In this document: positions 56,281 to 64,000 of the stretch, piece after piece
Numbering within the stretch: position 1 is the stretch's first letter
Layout: the number at the start of each line of letters is the position of its first letter
Source: Mycobacterium yunnanensis
GTDB lineage: Bacteria > Actinomycetota > Actinomycetes > Mycobacteriales > Mycobacteriaceae
Direction: 5' to 3'
NCBI RefSeq assembly: GCF_025823185.1
Contig: NZ_JACKVK010000014.1
Span: forward strand, 40,716 to 104,715
DNA: 64,000 nt
Translations under genes and position numbers: made by a program
The notes under the pieces: model-generated
The model's input: the letters and a program-made list of their open reading frames with translations, nothing else
Databases searched by the model: none
Told to the model about the DNA's origin: nothing

Positions 56281-57138
56281 CTACCCCGCGGTGATCAAGC
56301 CGACCGCGACGACTGCCAGCACCATTCCGGCCGCCTGCCACCGCGTGATCCTTTCCTTGAGCACCGTCAACGCCAGCAGCACGGTGCCTGCCGGGTACAG
56401 CGAGACCAGGACACTGGTCAGCGACAGCATCGAGGCGTGCAGCGCCAGAAGCACCGACACGTTCGCCACGGTGTCGAGCACGCCGGCCGCCAGCGCCAAC
56501 CTCAACGGCACCCCCGTCGGGGCGCGCAGGCTGCCCGCCGTCGACGCGATCGCGACGACCATCAGACTCGCCGACAGCCGGGCGAACACCAGCGGCCACA
56601 GCCCCGCGTCCGGTGGCGACTGGTCGATCAGCACGAAGTTCAATCCGAACGCCAGGCCCGCGCCGAGCGTCAGCCACGCCACCTTCGCCGTGAACCGGTG
56701 CGCGGTCGAATCCTCGTCGCGCACTTCCCGGCTCACCAGCACCACCGCGACCAGCGCCAGTCCAATGCCGGTATAGGCGAGCGCGCTGGGCCGCTCCCCC
56801 AACGTCACGCCGGCGACGACGGGAACACCGGCGACCAGCACCGCCGTCAGCGGTGACACCAGAGACATCGGGCCTGCGCCGAGCGCCGCGTAGAACCACC
56901 ACACTCCGAACGCCTGGCTCAGCCCACACAGGGTGCCCCACAGCACCGCCGGGGGCGACACGTGTCCGCCGACCATGGTCGACAACGCCGTGAGCAACAC
57001 CAGCGCCACCGGGTAGGACACCAGCACCACGCGGAGCGCGTCGACCCGCCGCGACGCCATCCCGCCGACGAAGTCGCTGACGCCGTAGCCGACTCCGGCC
57101 AGAAGCGCGAGGGCCGGACCCGTCAGGGGCCCGGTCAC
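56281..57138 (-). CDS. EamA/DMT-family transporter
   Basis: 285 residues with ten hydrophobic helices in two EamA halves (LALLAGVGYGVSDFVGGMAS; later LALAAGVLDTVANVSVLLAL and VLVSLYPAGTVLLALTVLKE with the typical RITRWQAAGMVLAVVAVGLI end). Such proteins export or import small metabolites. It overlaps smpB by 4 bp, but a functional link is not evident. Confidence 0.9.
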   Translation of the reverse strand: MTGPLTGPALALLAGVGYGVSDFVGGMASRRVDALRVVLVSYPVALVLLTALSTMVGGHVSPPAVLWGTLCGLSQAFGVWWFYAALGAGPMSLVSPLTAVLVAGVPVVAGVTLGERPSALAYTGIGLALVAVVLVSREVRDEDSTAHRFTAKVAWLTLGAGLAFGLNFVLIDQSPPDAGLWPLVFARLSASLMVVAIASTAGSLRAPTGVPLRLALAAGVLDTVANVSVLLALHASMLSLTSVLVSLYPAGTVLLALTVLKERITRWQAAGMVLAVVAVGLITAG

Positions 57139-57632
57139 ATGCCCTTGGAGCGCCTGCCCAGTTCGCGGATCACTTCCCTGTCGGCATCGCGCTTGGCAAG
57201 ATCCTGGCGCTTGTCGTGGGCTTGCTTACCGCGAGCCAGGGCGAGCTCGACCTTGACCTTGCCGTCGAGGAAGTACAGCGACAGCGGCACCAGCGACAGG
57301 TTGCCGTCCCTGATCTTGCCGATCAAATTGTCGATCTGAGTGCGGTGCAGCAGCAGCTTGCGGTTGCGCCGCGGTGAGTGGTTGGTCCACGACCCGTGGT
57401 GATACTCCGGGATGTGCAGGTTGCGCAGCCACACCTCGCCGTCGTCGACGGTGGCGAAGGAGTCGGCCAGCGAGGCCTGCCCCTCGCGGAGGCTCTTGAC
57501 CTCGGTGCCCATCAACGCCACGCCGGCCTCGAACGTCTCCAGGATCGAATAGTTGTGCCGCGCCCTGCGATTGGTCGCGACGACCTGGTTGTTGCGGTGC
57601 TTCTTGACCTCCGCGGCCGACTTCTTGGCCAT
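57135..57632 (-). CDS. smpB: SsrA-binding protein SmpB
   Basis: 165 residues. Typical core: VVATNRRARHNYSILETFEA, GVALMGTEVKSLREGQASLA, and the ending with KQAHDKRQDLAKRDADREVI. SmpB binds the tRNA-like part of ssrA RNA and brings it to stalled ribosomes. In this genome it is about 15 kb from ssrA. It is encoded directly downstream of ftsX, the order seen in mycobacteria. Confidence 0.96.
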   Translation of the reverse strand: MAKKSAAEVKKHRNNQVVATNRRARHNYSILETFEAGVALMGTEVKSLREGQASLADSFATVDDGEVWLRNLHIPEYHHGSWTNHSPRRNRKLLLHRTQIDNLIGKIRDGNLSLVPLSLYFLDGKVKVELALARGKQAHDKRQDLAKRDADREVIRELGRRSKGM

Positions 57633-57634
57633 CG

Positions 57635-58531
57635 CTAGCGCCGGACGTACAGCCGCAGGGTGACGTAGGCCGTGATACCGGACATCGCCAAGCCGAGGAA
57701 CAACATGATGGGCGCGCTGAAGTAGAGGACGTCCTTGTAGTCGACCTCGGCGATCAGGTTGGCGTCGTAGAACTGCTTGAGGGCCTTCTCGAGGAACAGC
57801 GCCCGCACCAGGATCAGCCCCCCGATGGCGATGACCACGCCGATGAGGGCGGCCAGCATCGCCTCGACGAGGAACGGCAGCTGGGTGTACCAGCGACTGG
57901 CGCCCACCAAGCGCATGATGCCGATCTCCGTTCTTCGGGTGTACGCGGCCACCTGAACCATGTTGGCAATCAGCAAGATTGCGCCGACGGCCTGGACGAG
58001 GGCGATGGCGAACGCCGCCGCACTCAGCCCGTCGAGCACCGCAAAGAGCCGGTCGATGAGGTCCTTCTGGTTGAGCACGTTGAGCACGCCGGGTTGCGTT
58101 CTCAGCGAGTCGTCGAAGTCCTTGTGCTGTTCGGGGTCGTCGAGCTTCACCACGAATGATGCGGGAAAGGCGTCCTTGCCCGCAACGTCTTTGTACTGCG
58201 GGAACTTCTTGATCGCGTCGTCATAGGCGTCGCTCTGGTTGAGGAACCTGACCGACTTCACGTCGGTGCGGTCCTCGATCTTCTTCCGCACCGCCTTGCA
58301 GGGATCCCCGTCGCACGACGGGTCGTTCGCCGAGATGTCGTTGGTCAGGAACACCTGGCTCTCGACGCGGTCCAGATAGATCCCCTTGGAGCTGTCGGCC
58401 AAGCGGACGACGAGCAATCCGCCGCCGAACAGTCCGATCGAGATGGCGGTCGTCAAGATCATGGCGACCGTCATGGTGACGTTGCGACGAAGCCCTGTCA
58501 GGACTTCGTTGACGAGAAAGCCGAAGCGCAC
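57635..58531 (-). CDS. ftsX: Cell division permease-like protein FtsX
   Basis: 298 residues: an N-terminal helix (TMTVAMILTTAISIGLFGGG), an extracellular domain with a Cys pair (SCDGDPCKAVRKK) that in mycobacteria contacts the RipC hydrolase system, and three C-terminal helices in the FtsX domain (GIMRLVGASRWYTQLPFLVE). It works with FtsE to control peptidoglycan hydrolases at the division site. The stop-to-start gap from ftsE is zero. Confidence 0.96.
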   Translation of the reverse strand: MRFGFLVNEVLTGLRRNVTMTVAMILTTAISIGLFGGGLLVVRLADSSKGIYLDRVESQVFLTNDISANDPSCDGDPCKAVRKKIEDRTDVKSVRFLNQSDAYDDAIKKFPQYKDVAGKDAFPASFVVKLDDPEQHKDFDDSLRTQPGVLNVLNQKDLIDRLFAVLDGLSAAAFAIALVQAVGAILLIANMVQVAAYTRRTEIGIMRLVGASRWYTQLPFLVEAMLAALIGVVIAIGGLILVRALFLEKALKQFYDANLIAEVDYKDVLYFSAPIMLFLGLAMSGITAYVTLRLYVRR

Positions 58532-59224
58532 TTACCGATCCATTCCATAGACACCGCGCTGTTCGTCGCGGATCAGTCGTCCCAGCTCGAGCTCGATGAC
58601 TCGCTGGCGCATCGAGTCGACGATGTGATGGTCGTGGGTCGCCATCAACACCGTGGTCCCGGTGCGGTTGATCCGCTCGAGCAGATCCATGATGTCCTTG
58701 CTGGTCTCGGGGTCGAGGTTGCCGGTCGGCTCGTCGGCCAGCAGCACCAGAGGCCGGTTGACGAACGCCCGCGCGATGGCGACGCGCTGCTGCTCACCGC
58801 CGGAGAGCTCACTGGGCAGGCGGTTGGCCTTGCCCGACAGTCCGACCATCTCCAACACGTCGGGTACTACCCGGCTGATGACGTCGGAGCGCTTGCCGAT
58901 CACTTCGAGCGCAAAGGCGACGTTCTCGAACACCGTCTTCTGCTGTAGCAGCCGGAAGTCCTGGAACACACAGCCCAGAACCTGCCGAAGACCGGGGATG
59001 TGCCGGCTGGACAGCTTGTTGACGTGGAACTTCGACACCTGGATGTCGCCGTGCGTCGGGGTGTCCTCGGCGAGGAGCAGACGCATGAACGTCGATTTGC
59101 CCGATCCGGACGGCCCGATGAGGAAGACGAACTCACCCTTTTCGATCTTGAGCGAGACGTTGTCCAGAGCTGGCCGTGCCGAGGATTTGTACTGTTTGCT
59201 CACGTGGTCGAGGGTGATCATCAC
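58532..59224 (-). CDS. ftsE: Cell division ATP-binding protein FtsE
   Basis: 230 residues. Walker A LIGPSGSGKSTF, Q-loop CVFQDFRLL, signature LSGGEQQRVAIARAF, Walker B LLADEPTGNLD and H-loop MATHDH. The start MITLDHVSKQYKSSARPALD is the mycobacterial form. It is the ATPase of the FtsEX complex. Confidence 0.96.
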   Translation of the reverse strand: MMITLDHVSKQYKSSARPALDNVSLKIEKGEFVFLIGPSGSGKSTFMRLLLAEDTPTHGDIQVSKFHVNKLSSRHIPGLRQVLGCVFQDFRLLQQKTVFENVAFALEVIGKRSDVISRVVPDVLEMVGLSGKANRLPSELSGGEQQRVAIARAFVNRPLVLLADEPTGNLDPETSKDIMDLLERINRTGTTVLMATHDHHIVDSMRQRVIELELGRLIRDEQRGVYGMDR

Positions 59225-59262
59225 GGCACGCCAGTGTAGCCGTGCCTCCTCCGGGGGCCGGA

Positions 59263-59793
59263 CTACCCGGGGGCCGGGGGCGGCAGCACGGGCAGCGTGA
59301 CGCCCGGCATGATCACCGTCGTCGTCGCCGTCGAGGTGCCCGAACGGTTCGGGACGGGCTGCCCCGGCGACGTGATCGGCGTCTGCGTCAGAGTCGTCGG
59401 AGGCTGCGGTCCCGGCCCGTCGGGATCGACGACGGTCGTCGCCGTCTCGGGCGTGCTCGTCGTCGGCGTCGCGGCTTCGCTGGTGGTCTCAGTCGGGGTG
59501 GTCGTCGTCTCCGTCGTCCTGGTGGTCGTCGGCGTGCTGTAGGTCGTCCTCGGCCGCGTCGTCTCGACATTGGTGCGCGGCACCCAGGTGTACTCCGGGT
59601 CGGGTACGTACCCGGGCGGCACGACCTGTTCGGCGGCGGGCGGCGTCGGGGGTGGTGGTGCGTAGGTGGAGTGCAGCCACCACGTGAAGCAGAAGGCGAC
59701 GATGAGGGCGGCCGTCGACGTCCTGACCCGACCGCCGGGCAGGTAGGCCGGCCACTCGCGTCCCTCGCCCGTCTTGCGGAACGTGAACTTCAC
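59263..59793 (-). CDS. Pro/Thr-rich single-pass membrane protein
   Basis: 176 residues: 25 basic residues, one helix (TSTAALIVAFCFTWWLHST), then a long Pro/Thr-rich outer part (many TTT, PP and TET repeats). A protein of this kind lies between mscS and ftsE in mycobacterial genomes (the Rv3103c position). The outer part is likely disordered and perhaps glycosylated. Function unknown. Confidence 0.82.
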   Translation of the reverse strand: MKFTFRKTGEGREWPAYLPGGRVRTSTAALIVAFCFTWWLHSTYAPPPPTPPAAEQVVPPGYVPDPEYTWVPRTNVETTRPRTTYSTPTTTRTTETTTTPTETTSEAATPTTSTPETATTVVDPDGPGPQPPTTLTQTPITSPGQPVPNRSGTSTATTTVIMPGVTLPVLPPPAPG

Positions 59794-60761
59794 TTGCCGT
59801 CACCCCCGGCCGCGGGATCTTCGGCGATGGCCGAGGTCGCCGTCGGCGACAGCGCACCGACCGTCGGTGCGGACTCGGCCGGGCTCGCGATGCCCGCGCG
59901 CCTCAGCGCGGCGACGACGAGGACGCGCAGCTGCCTGCCGACCTCGAACTGCTTGCCGGGCAGCGTGCGGGCAACCATTCGAAGGTTGACGGTGTCCAGC
60001 TCGATGCTCTCGACGCCCATCAGCTGCGGCTTGTCGAGCATCAGCGCCGCCATCTGATGGTCCTTCATCGCGTCGTCGCACACCTTGTGCAGAACGTCGT
60101 TGACCTTGTTCAGGTCGGCGCTGGTCGGCACGGGGATGTCGACCACGGCCCGGGCCCAGTCCTTGGACTGGTTGACGGTCTTGACGATCTGACCGTTGGG
60201 AATGGTGAACACCTCGCCCTCGCTGGAGCGCAGCTTCGTCACTCGCAGCGTGACGTCCTCGACGGTGCCCTCGGCAGGCAGCGCGATACCCGCGACCGTC
60301 AGCGCGACCAGGTCACCGAAGCCGTACTGCTTCTCGGTGATGATGAAGAACCCCGACAGCAGATCCTGGACGACGCGTTGCGCGCCGAAACCCAGGGCGG
60401 CGCCCAAGACCGCGGCCGGCGCCACCAACGACCCGACCGGTATCGCGACGATGTCGGTGATCTCCACGATGACCATGACGCACAGCAGCGCGATCGTGAC
60501 CCAGGAGATGACCGAGGCCACGGCCTGGCGGTGCTTGGTGGTCTCCGAGCGCACCAGCGCGTCGCTCTCGCGGAAGTCGGCGTCGATGCGGCGCGTGATC
60601 TTGCGCGCCGTCCACTGGACGAACCTGGCCGCGAGGATGGCGGCGAGGATCAGCATCACGATCCGAAGACCGCGGGTGATGATCCATTCGCCGATGTCGC
60701 CGCGCCAGAAATCGTGCCAACTGTCGGCCCAACTCAGTGCCAAGAATGTGTTAGTCGTCAT
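59790..60761 (-). CDS. MscS-family mechanosensitive channel
   Basis: 323 residues from ATG 60761, which overlaps the prfB stop region. Membrane helices at about 20-45, 85-105 and the pore helix VGSLVAPAAVLGAALGFGAQ with RVVQDLLSGFFII. The cytoplasmic MscS beta domain follows (VTLRVTKLRSSEGEVFTIPN, GQIVKTVNQSKDWARAVV). It releases solutes under hypo-osmotic stress. The C-terminal 30 residues are Ala/Pro-rich. Confidence 0.92.
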   Translation of the reverse strand: MTTNTFLALSWADSWHDFWRGDIGEWIITRGLRIVMLILAAILAARFVQWTARKITRRIDADFRESDALVRSETTKHRQAVASVISWVTIALLCVMVIVEITDIVAIPVGSLVAPAAVLGAALGFGAQRVVQDLLSGFFIITEKQYGFGDLVALTVAGIALPAEGTVEDVTLRVTKLRSSEGEVFTIPNGQIVKTVNQSKDWARAVVDIPVPTSADLNKVNDVLHKVCDDAMKDHQMAALMLDKPQLMGVESIELDTVNLRMVARTLPGKQFEVGRQLRVLVVAALRRAGIASPAESAPTVGALSPTATSAIAEDPAAGGDGK

Positions 60762-61866
60762 CTTTCCTATTGCGCCAACGGATGCCTGCTTCCAGGAACC
60801 CGTCGATGTCGCCGTCGAGTACTGCGGCCGGATTCCCAACTTCGAAGTCGTTACGCAAATCCTTGACCATTTGATAGGGGTGCAGGACGTAGGAGCGCAT
60901 CTGATTGCCCCAGGAACTGCCGCCGTCGTTCTTCAGCGCGTCCATCTCCGCGCGCTCTTCGAGCCGTTTGCGTTCGAGCAGCTTTGCCTGCAGAACGCGC
61001 ATCGCAGACACCTTGTTCTGCAACTGCGACTTCTCGTTCTGGCAAGTCACGACGATACCGGTGGGAATGTGGGTCAGTCGAACGGCCGAGTCGGTGGTGT
61101 TGACCGATTGGCCGCCGGGACCGCTGGAGCGGTAGACGTCGACGCGCACGTCGCCGTCGGGGATGTCGATGTGGTCGGCGGTGTCGACGACGGGGAGCAC
61201 TTCGACGTCGGCGAAGGAGGTCTGCCGCCTGCTCTGGTTGTCGAAGGGGCTGATGCGCACCAAGCGGTGCGTGCCCTGTTCGACCGAGAGCGTGCCGTAG
61301 GCGTACGGCGCGTGCACCGCGAACGTGGCGCTCTTGATGCCGGCCTCTTCGGCGTAGGAGGTGTCGAAGACTTCGACGCCGTAGTCGTGCTTCTCGGCCC
61401 AGCGGATGTACATCCGCATCAGCATCTCGGCCCAGTCGGCGGCGTCGACGCCACCGGCACCCGATCTGATGGTCACGACCGCCTCGCGCTCGTCGTACTC
61501 CCCCGAGAGCAGGGTGCGAACCTCCATGGCCGCGATGTCCTCGCGCAGCTTGGCCAGCTCGGCGTCGGCGTCTTCGAGGGCTTCGGCGCTGCCGGCGCCC
61601 TCTTCTTCGGCCGCCATCTCGTAGAGCACCGGGAGGTCTTCGAGGCGCTGTCGCAACTCTTCGACGCGGCGCAGTTCGCTTTGCGCGTGGGAGAGCTCGC
61701 TGGTGACCTTCTGGGCATTGCCTTGGTCGTCCCACAACTTCGGGTCCGACGCCGCGTCCTCCAGCGTCTTGATGCGGTCGCGGAGGCCGTCGACGTCGAG
61801 CACGCGCTCCACGGTCGTCAGAGTCGTGTCGAGCGCGGTGATGTCGTCTTGCCGGTCGGGATCCAC
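60751..61866 (-). CDS. prfB: Peptide chain release factor 2
   Basis: 371 residues in one uninterrupted frame, so the programmed frameshift common in other prfB genes is absent. The codon-recognition SPF tripeptide is in RISPFDNQSRRQTSFADV, and the catalytic GGQ is in RSSGPGGQSVNTTDSAVRL. It releases peptides at UGA and UAA codons. It stands at the head of the leftward run toward ftsEX-smpB. Confidence 0.96.
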   Translation of the reverse strand: MDPDRQDDITALDTTLTTVERVLDVDGLRDRIKTLEDAASDPKLWDDQGNAQKVTSELSHAQSELRRVEELRQRLEDLPVLYEMAAEEEGAGSAEALEDADAELAKLREDIAAMEVRTLLSGEYDEREAVVTIRSGAGGVDAADWAEMLMRMYIRWAEKHDYGVEVFDTSYAEEAGIKSATFAVHAPYAYGTLSVEQGTHRLVRISPFDNQSRRQTSFADVEVLPVVDTADHIDIPDGDVRVDVYRSSGPGGQSVNTTDSAVRLTHIPTGIVVTCQNEKSQLQNKVSAMRVLQAKLLERKRLEERAEMDALKNDGGSSWGNQMRSYVLHPYQMVKDLRNDFEVGNPAAVLDGDIDGFLEAGIRWRNRKDDD

Positions 61867-61923
61867 GGGAGATCAGGTTACCGACCGCCGCCGAACCTCA
61901 TGCTCGACTCCACCTCGGCGGTC

Positions 61924-61929
61924 TAGCAT
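61924..61929 (+). promoter_or_regulatory. Candidate fprA -10 hexamer TAGCAT
   Basis: TAGCAT lies 46 nt before the fprA ATG in the 109-bp region between the divergent prfB and fprA genes. A good ribosome binding site (GGAGGG) follows at 61963-61968. The -35 is not evident. Confidence 0.35.
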
Positions 61930-61975
61930 CGGCTTGGCACCTGGCTCCATCGGCTTCCTCTTGGAGGGCTAGTAC

Positions 61976-63346
61976 ATGCGTCCGTACCACGTGGCGATCG
62001 TCGGATCCGGCCCATCTGGTTTCTTTGCCGCCGCCTCGCTGCTGAAGTTCGCGGACTCGACGGTCGATTCCGATCAGTCCAGGGACGTCCGGGTCGACAT
62101 GTTGGAGATGCTGCCCACGCCGTGGGGTTTGGTGCGCTCCGGCGTTGCCCCCGACCACCCGAAGATCAAGACCATCAGCGCCCAGTTCGAGAAGATCGCC
62201 AGCGACCCTCGCTTCCGATTCTTCGGCAACGTCCGGGTGGGTGAGCACATTCACGCCGAGGAGCTGGCCGAACGCTACGACGCGGTGATCTACGCCGTGG
62301 GAGCCCAGGCCGATCGTCCGCTGGGCATCCCGGGCGAGGACCTGGCGGGCAGTGTCGCCGCCGTCGACTTCGTCGGGTGGTACAACGCCCACCCGCACTT
62401 CGAGGAGATGACGCCGGACCTCTCGACCGGGCGGGCCGTGGTGGTCGGCAACGGAAACGTGGCGCTCGACGTCGCGCGCATCCTGGTCAGCGATCCCGAC
62501 GCGCTGGCCAACACCGACATAGCCGACCACGCCTTGGAGTCGTTGCATGCCCGTGGGGTCGAAGAGGTGGTGGTGATCGGTCGCCGGGGTCCCCTGCAGG
62601 CCACGTTCACCACGCTCGAGTTGCGCGAGCTCGGCGACCTCGAGGCGATGGCCGACGTGGACGTGGTCGTCGACCCGGCGGACTTCGCCGACATCTCCGA
62701 GGACGAGCTGGAGGCGGCAGGAAAGACCGTTCGGCAGAACGTCAAGGTGCTCCGGGGGTATGCCGACACTCCCCTGCGAGGGGCCAAGCGGCGCATCGTG
62801 TTTCGGTTTCACACCTCACCGGTCGAGATCCGGGGTGACGGGCGGGTGTCCTCGATCGTGCTGGGGCGCAACGAATTGGTCGACGAGGGTGGCCGGTTGG
62901 TGGCCAAGGACACCGGCGCACGCGAGGATTTGCCCGCTCAGCTGGTGGTCCGTGCCGTCGGATACCGGGGCGTACCCACGCCGGGCCTGCCGTTCGACGA
63001 GCGGTCGGCGACCATTCCGCACACCGACGGCCGCGTCGACGGCACCACCAATTCCTATGTGGTGGGCTGGATCAAGCGCGGTCCGTCGGGCGTGATCGGG
63101 AGCAACAAGAAGGATTCGGCGGCCACGGTCGAGACGCTGCTAGCCGACCTCGCAGGCGCCGAATTGGGTGACGCCCCGGAGGACACCGTCGACTGGCTGC
63201 TGTCCCGTCAACCTCACCTGGTGACGAACGACCACTGGAAGCTGATCGACGCCCACGAACGCAACGCCGGTGGGCCGCTGGGTCGGCCGCGGGTGAAATT
63301 GAGCAACGTGGCGGAGTTCTTGCGGATCGGGCACCCTCAGCCCTGA
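61976..63346 (+). CDS. fprA: NADPH-ferredoxin reductase FprA
   Basis: 456 residues. FAD-binding HVAIVGSGPSGFFAAASLLK, DMLEMLPTPWGLVRSGVAPD, VIYAVGAQADRPLGIPG, NADPH motif VVVGNGNVALDVARIL, and the C-terminal VVGWIKRGPSGVIGSNKKDS are all those of the adrenodoxin-reductase-like FprA. It passes electrons from NADPH to ferredoxins, for instance for P450s. It is divergent from prfB, as in other mycobacteria. Confidence 0.97.
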   Translation: MRPYHVAIVGSGPSGFFAAASLLKFADSTVDSDQSRDVRVDMLEMLPTPWGLVRSGVAPDHPKIKTISAQFEKIASDPRFRFFGNVRVGEHIHAEELAERYDAVIYAVGAQADRPLGIPGEDLAGSVAAVDFVGWYNAHPHFEEMTPDLSTGRAVVVGNGNVALDVARILVSDPDALANTDIADHALESLHARGVEEVVVIGRRGPLQATFTTLELRELGDLEAMADVDVVVDPADFADISEDELEAAGKTVRQNVKVLRGYADTPLRGAKRRIVFRFHTSPVEIRGDGRVSSIVLGRNELVDEGGRLVAKDTGAREDLPAQLVVRAVGYRGVPTPGLPFDERSATIPHTDGRVDGTTNSYVVGWIKRGPSGVIGSNKKDSAATVETLLADLAGAELGDAPEDTVDWLLSRQPHLVTNDHWKLIDAHERNAGGPLGRPRVKLSNVAEFLRIGHPQP

Positions 63347-63741
63347 GGTGAACTCACCGAATCCGCCTCGATGGTGATCACGACGCGGGTCTCGTTCGGG
63401 TTGCCGCTGAAGTAGGGATACGGCGTCCCGAGGTACTTCTGAGAGATGTCGTCGATGCTCTCGCGTCCGCCCTCGGTGGTCGTCTTCACCACGCGCCCAC
63501 GTACGGCGTAGTAGCCGTACACGTTGTCGGGGTCGACGACGTTGACCGCGACCCTGGGGTCACGGGCGATGTTCCGCGCCTTCTGCATGCCGTCGACGAT
63601 GTTGACGACGATGTTGGTGCCGTCGGTGGTGACCCACGTTTCGGTCAGCTGAGGCGACCCGTCGGGCATGAGGGTGGCGATGAAGCACGGACTGGGCTTG
63701 CGGAGAAGGTCGATCAGACCTTCGGGGAGTGGTTGCGGCAT
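63337..63741 (-). CDS. PPOX-class pyridoxamine oxidase-like protein (F420- or FMN-dependent)
   Basis: 134 residues from ATG 63741; an in-frame ATG at 63759 would reach to the edge of the insertion sequence. The split-barrel flavin fold shows CFIATLMPDGSPQLTETWVT, VVNIVDGMQKARNIARDPRV, AVNVVDPDNVYGYYAVRGRV and DDISQKYLGTPYPY. Actinobacterial members use F420 or FMN to reduce varied compounds, some binding haem breakdown products. Its 3' end overlaps fprA by 10 bp. The insertion sequence beside its start may have removed its native promoter. Confidence 0.88.
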   Translation of the reverse strand: MPQPLPEGLIDLLRKPSPCFIATLMPDGSPQLTETWVTTDGTNIVVNIVDGMQKARNIARDPRVAVNVVDPDNVYGYYAVRGRVVKTTTEGGRESIDDISQKYLGTPYPYFSGNPNETRVVITIEADSVSSPQG

Positions 63742-63754
63742 GGACTTGTCATAT

Positions 63755-64000
63755 GTCATGTCTCAGGACATGGGTGACAGTTCTGCATCAGGACATTGGT
63801 GACGTTTCGGGTGGTCTTGGTGGTGACACTTCTGCACCGAGGCTGCGGGGGTGGCTGTCAATGAACCCATCGATCCCGTGTCCGGCTGGCGATCTCGCAG
63901 TGGCCCGATGACGCGCCGCGGGGTGCGGTCTCGACGTTCTGCGCCGAGCACGGCATCTCAAGAAAGTCGTTCTACGCGTTACGTAAGCGCGCGATGGACG
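63755..64000 (+). mobile_element. Left end of an insertion sequence (continues beyond window)
   Basis: Two near-identical 17-mers, TCAGGACATGGGTGACA (63763-63779) and TCAGGACATTGGTGACG (63788-63804), 25 bp apart, look like transposase-binding repeats at a terminus. They precede a reading frame with a transposase-type N-terminal HTH. The exact outer end and target duplication cannot be set because the right end is missing. Confidence 0.68.
63886..64000 (+). CDS. Transposase N-terminal part (partial)
   Basis: The frame reads LAISQWPDDAPRGAVSTFCA then EHGISRKSFYALRKRAMD up to the edge, the N-terminal HTH of a mycobacterial DDE transposase (IS481/IS3-like group). Between the upstream in-frame TGA (63862-63864) and this motif there is no ATG, GTG or TTG, so the start is uncertain (CTG 63886 is the only near-start). 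Either a rare start is used or this copy is degenerate. Confidence 0.6.
   Translation, partial: MAISQWPDDAPRGAVSTFCAEHGISRKSFYALRKRAMD

Noticed and set aside
61700..61866. Programmed frameshift in prfB
   Set aside because: The N-terminal frame is continuous through the usual position, with no internal UGA.
1..64000. CRISPR array or tRNA genes
   Set aside because: No regularly spaced direct repeats of suitable length and no cloverleaf other than the tRNA-like part of ssrA were seen.

Overview
The window is high-GC DNA from a Mycobacterium/Mycolicibacterium-type actinobacterium. It holds a long prophage (positions 1 to about 41,388, running off the left edge) integrated at the 3' end of the tmRNA gene ssrA, followed by about 22.6 kb of host chromosome. 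The evidence for the host is an ssrA whose tag reads ADSNQRDYALAA, the mycobacterial block fprA / prfB-mscS-membrane protein-ftsE-ftsX-smpB, and phage genes of typical mycobacteriophage families (WhiB, DUF732, DUF3263).

Prophage layout, right to left. A leaderless tyrosine integrase lies against ssrA, next to a frameshifted DUF732-type secreted gene. A rightward immunity operon (37,656-39,748) holds an XRE-type repressor, two unknown proteins, an ImmA-like HELVH metallopeptidase and a DUF3263 protein. It diverges across an operator-dense intergenic region from the leftward early operon, which starts with a Cro-like protein, an excisionase-like protein and an antirepressor. The early/replication genes follow: RecE-like nuclease, RecT, a sliding-clamp-like protein ending in an FtsK-gamma domain, RusA, a ParB-like protein, a J-domain protein, WhiB, and a replication initiator gene with 11-bp iterons inside its coding sequence (probable origin). 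Next come the terminase subunits, portal, MuF-protease fusion, capsid, four overlapping small membrane-protein genes, major tail protein, head-tail connectors and tape measure. Lysis and remaining tail genes must lie beyond position 1.

Three groups of cargo genes break the leftward late operon (17,929-20,282; 21,856-24,068; 27,657-27,908). Most encode membrane proteins. Almost all begin with a start codon 6-7 nt after a TANNNT hexamer, the geometry of leaderless mycobacterial transcripts, which suggests expression in the lysogen.

Chromosomal part. Between ssrA and smpB lies a catabolic island: an HpaI-type aldolase, an aldo/keto reductase, a complete peptide-type ABC importer with a Tat lipoprotein binding component, a cytoplasmic BNR/sialidase-fold protein, an SDR dehydrogenase, a DUF1537 (four-carbon acid sugar) kinase, a PdxA2-type dehydrogenase and a DeoR regulator. 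Two intergenic regions in this island each carry two copies of TGCGCG-N5-CGCA exactly 32 bp apart, which marks one regulon, very likely under the DeoR protein. The substrate is not evident; a four-carbon aldonic acid such as threonate or erythronate, or a larger acidic sugar that yields one, is the best inference. A TPR/AAA+ ATPase pair and an EamA transporter separate the island from smpB-ftsX-ftsE-mscS-prfB and divergent fprA. A PPOX-class oxidoreductase gene and the end of an insertion sequence close the window.
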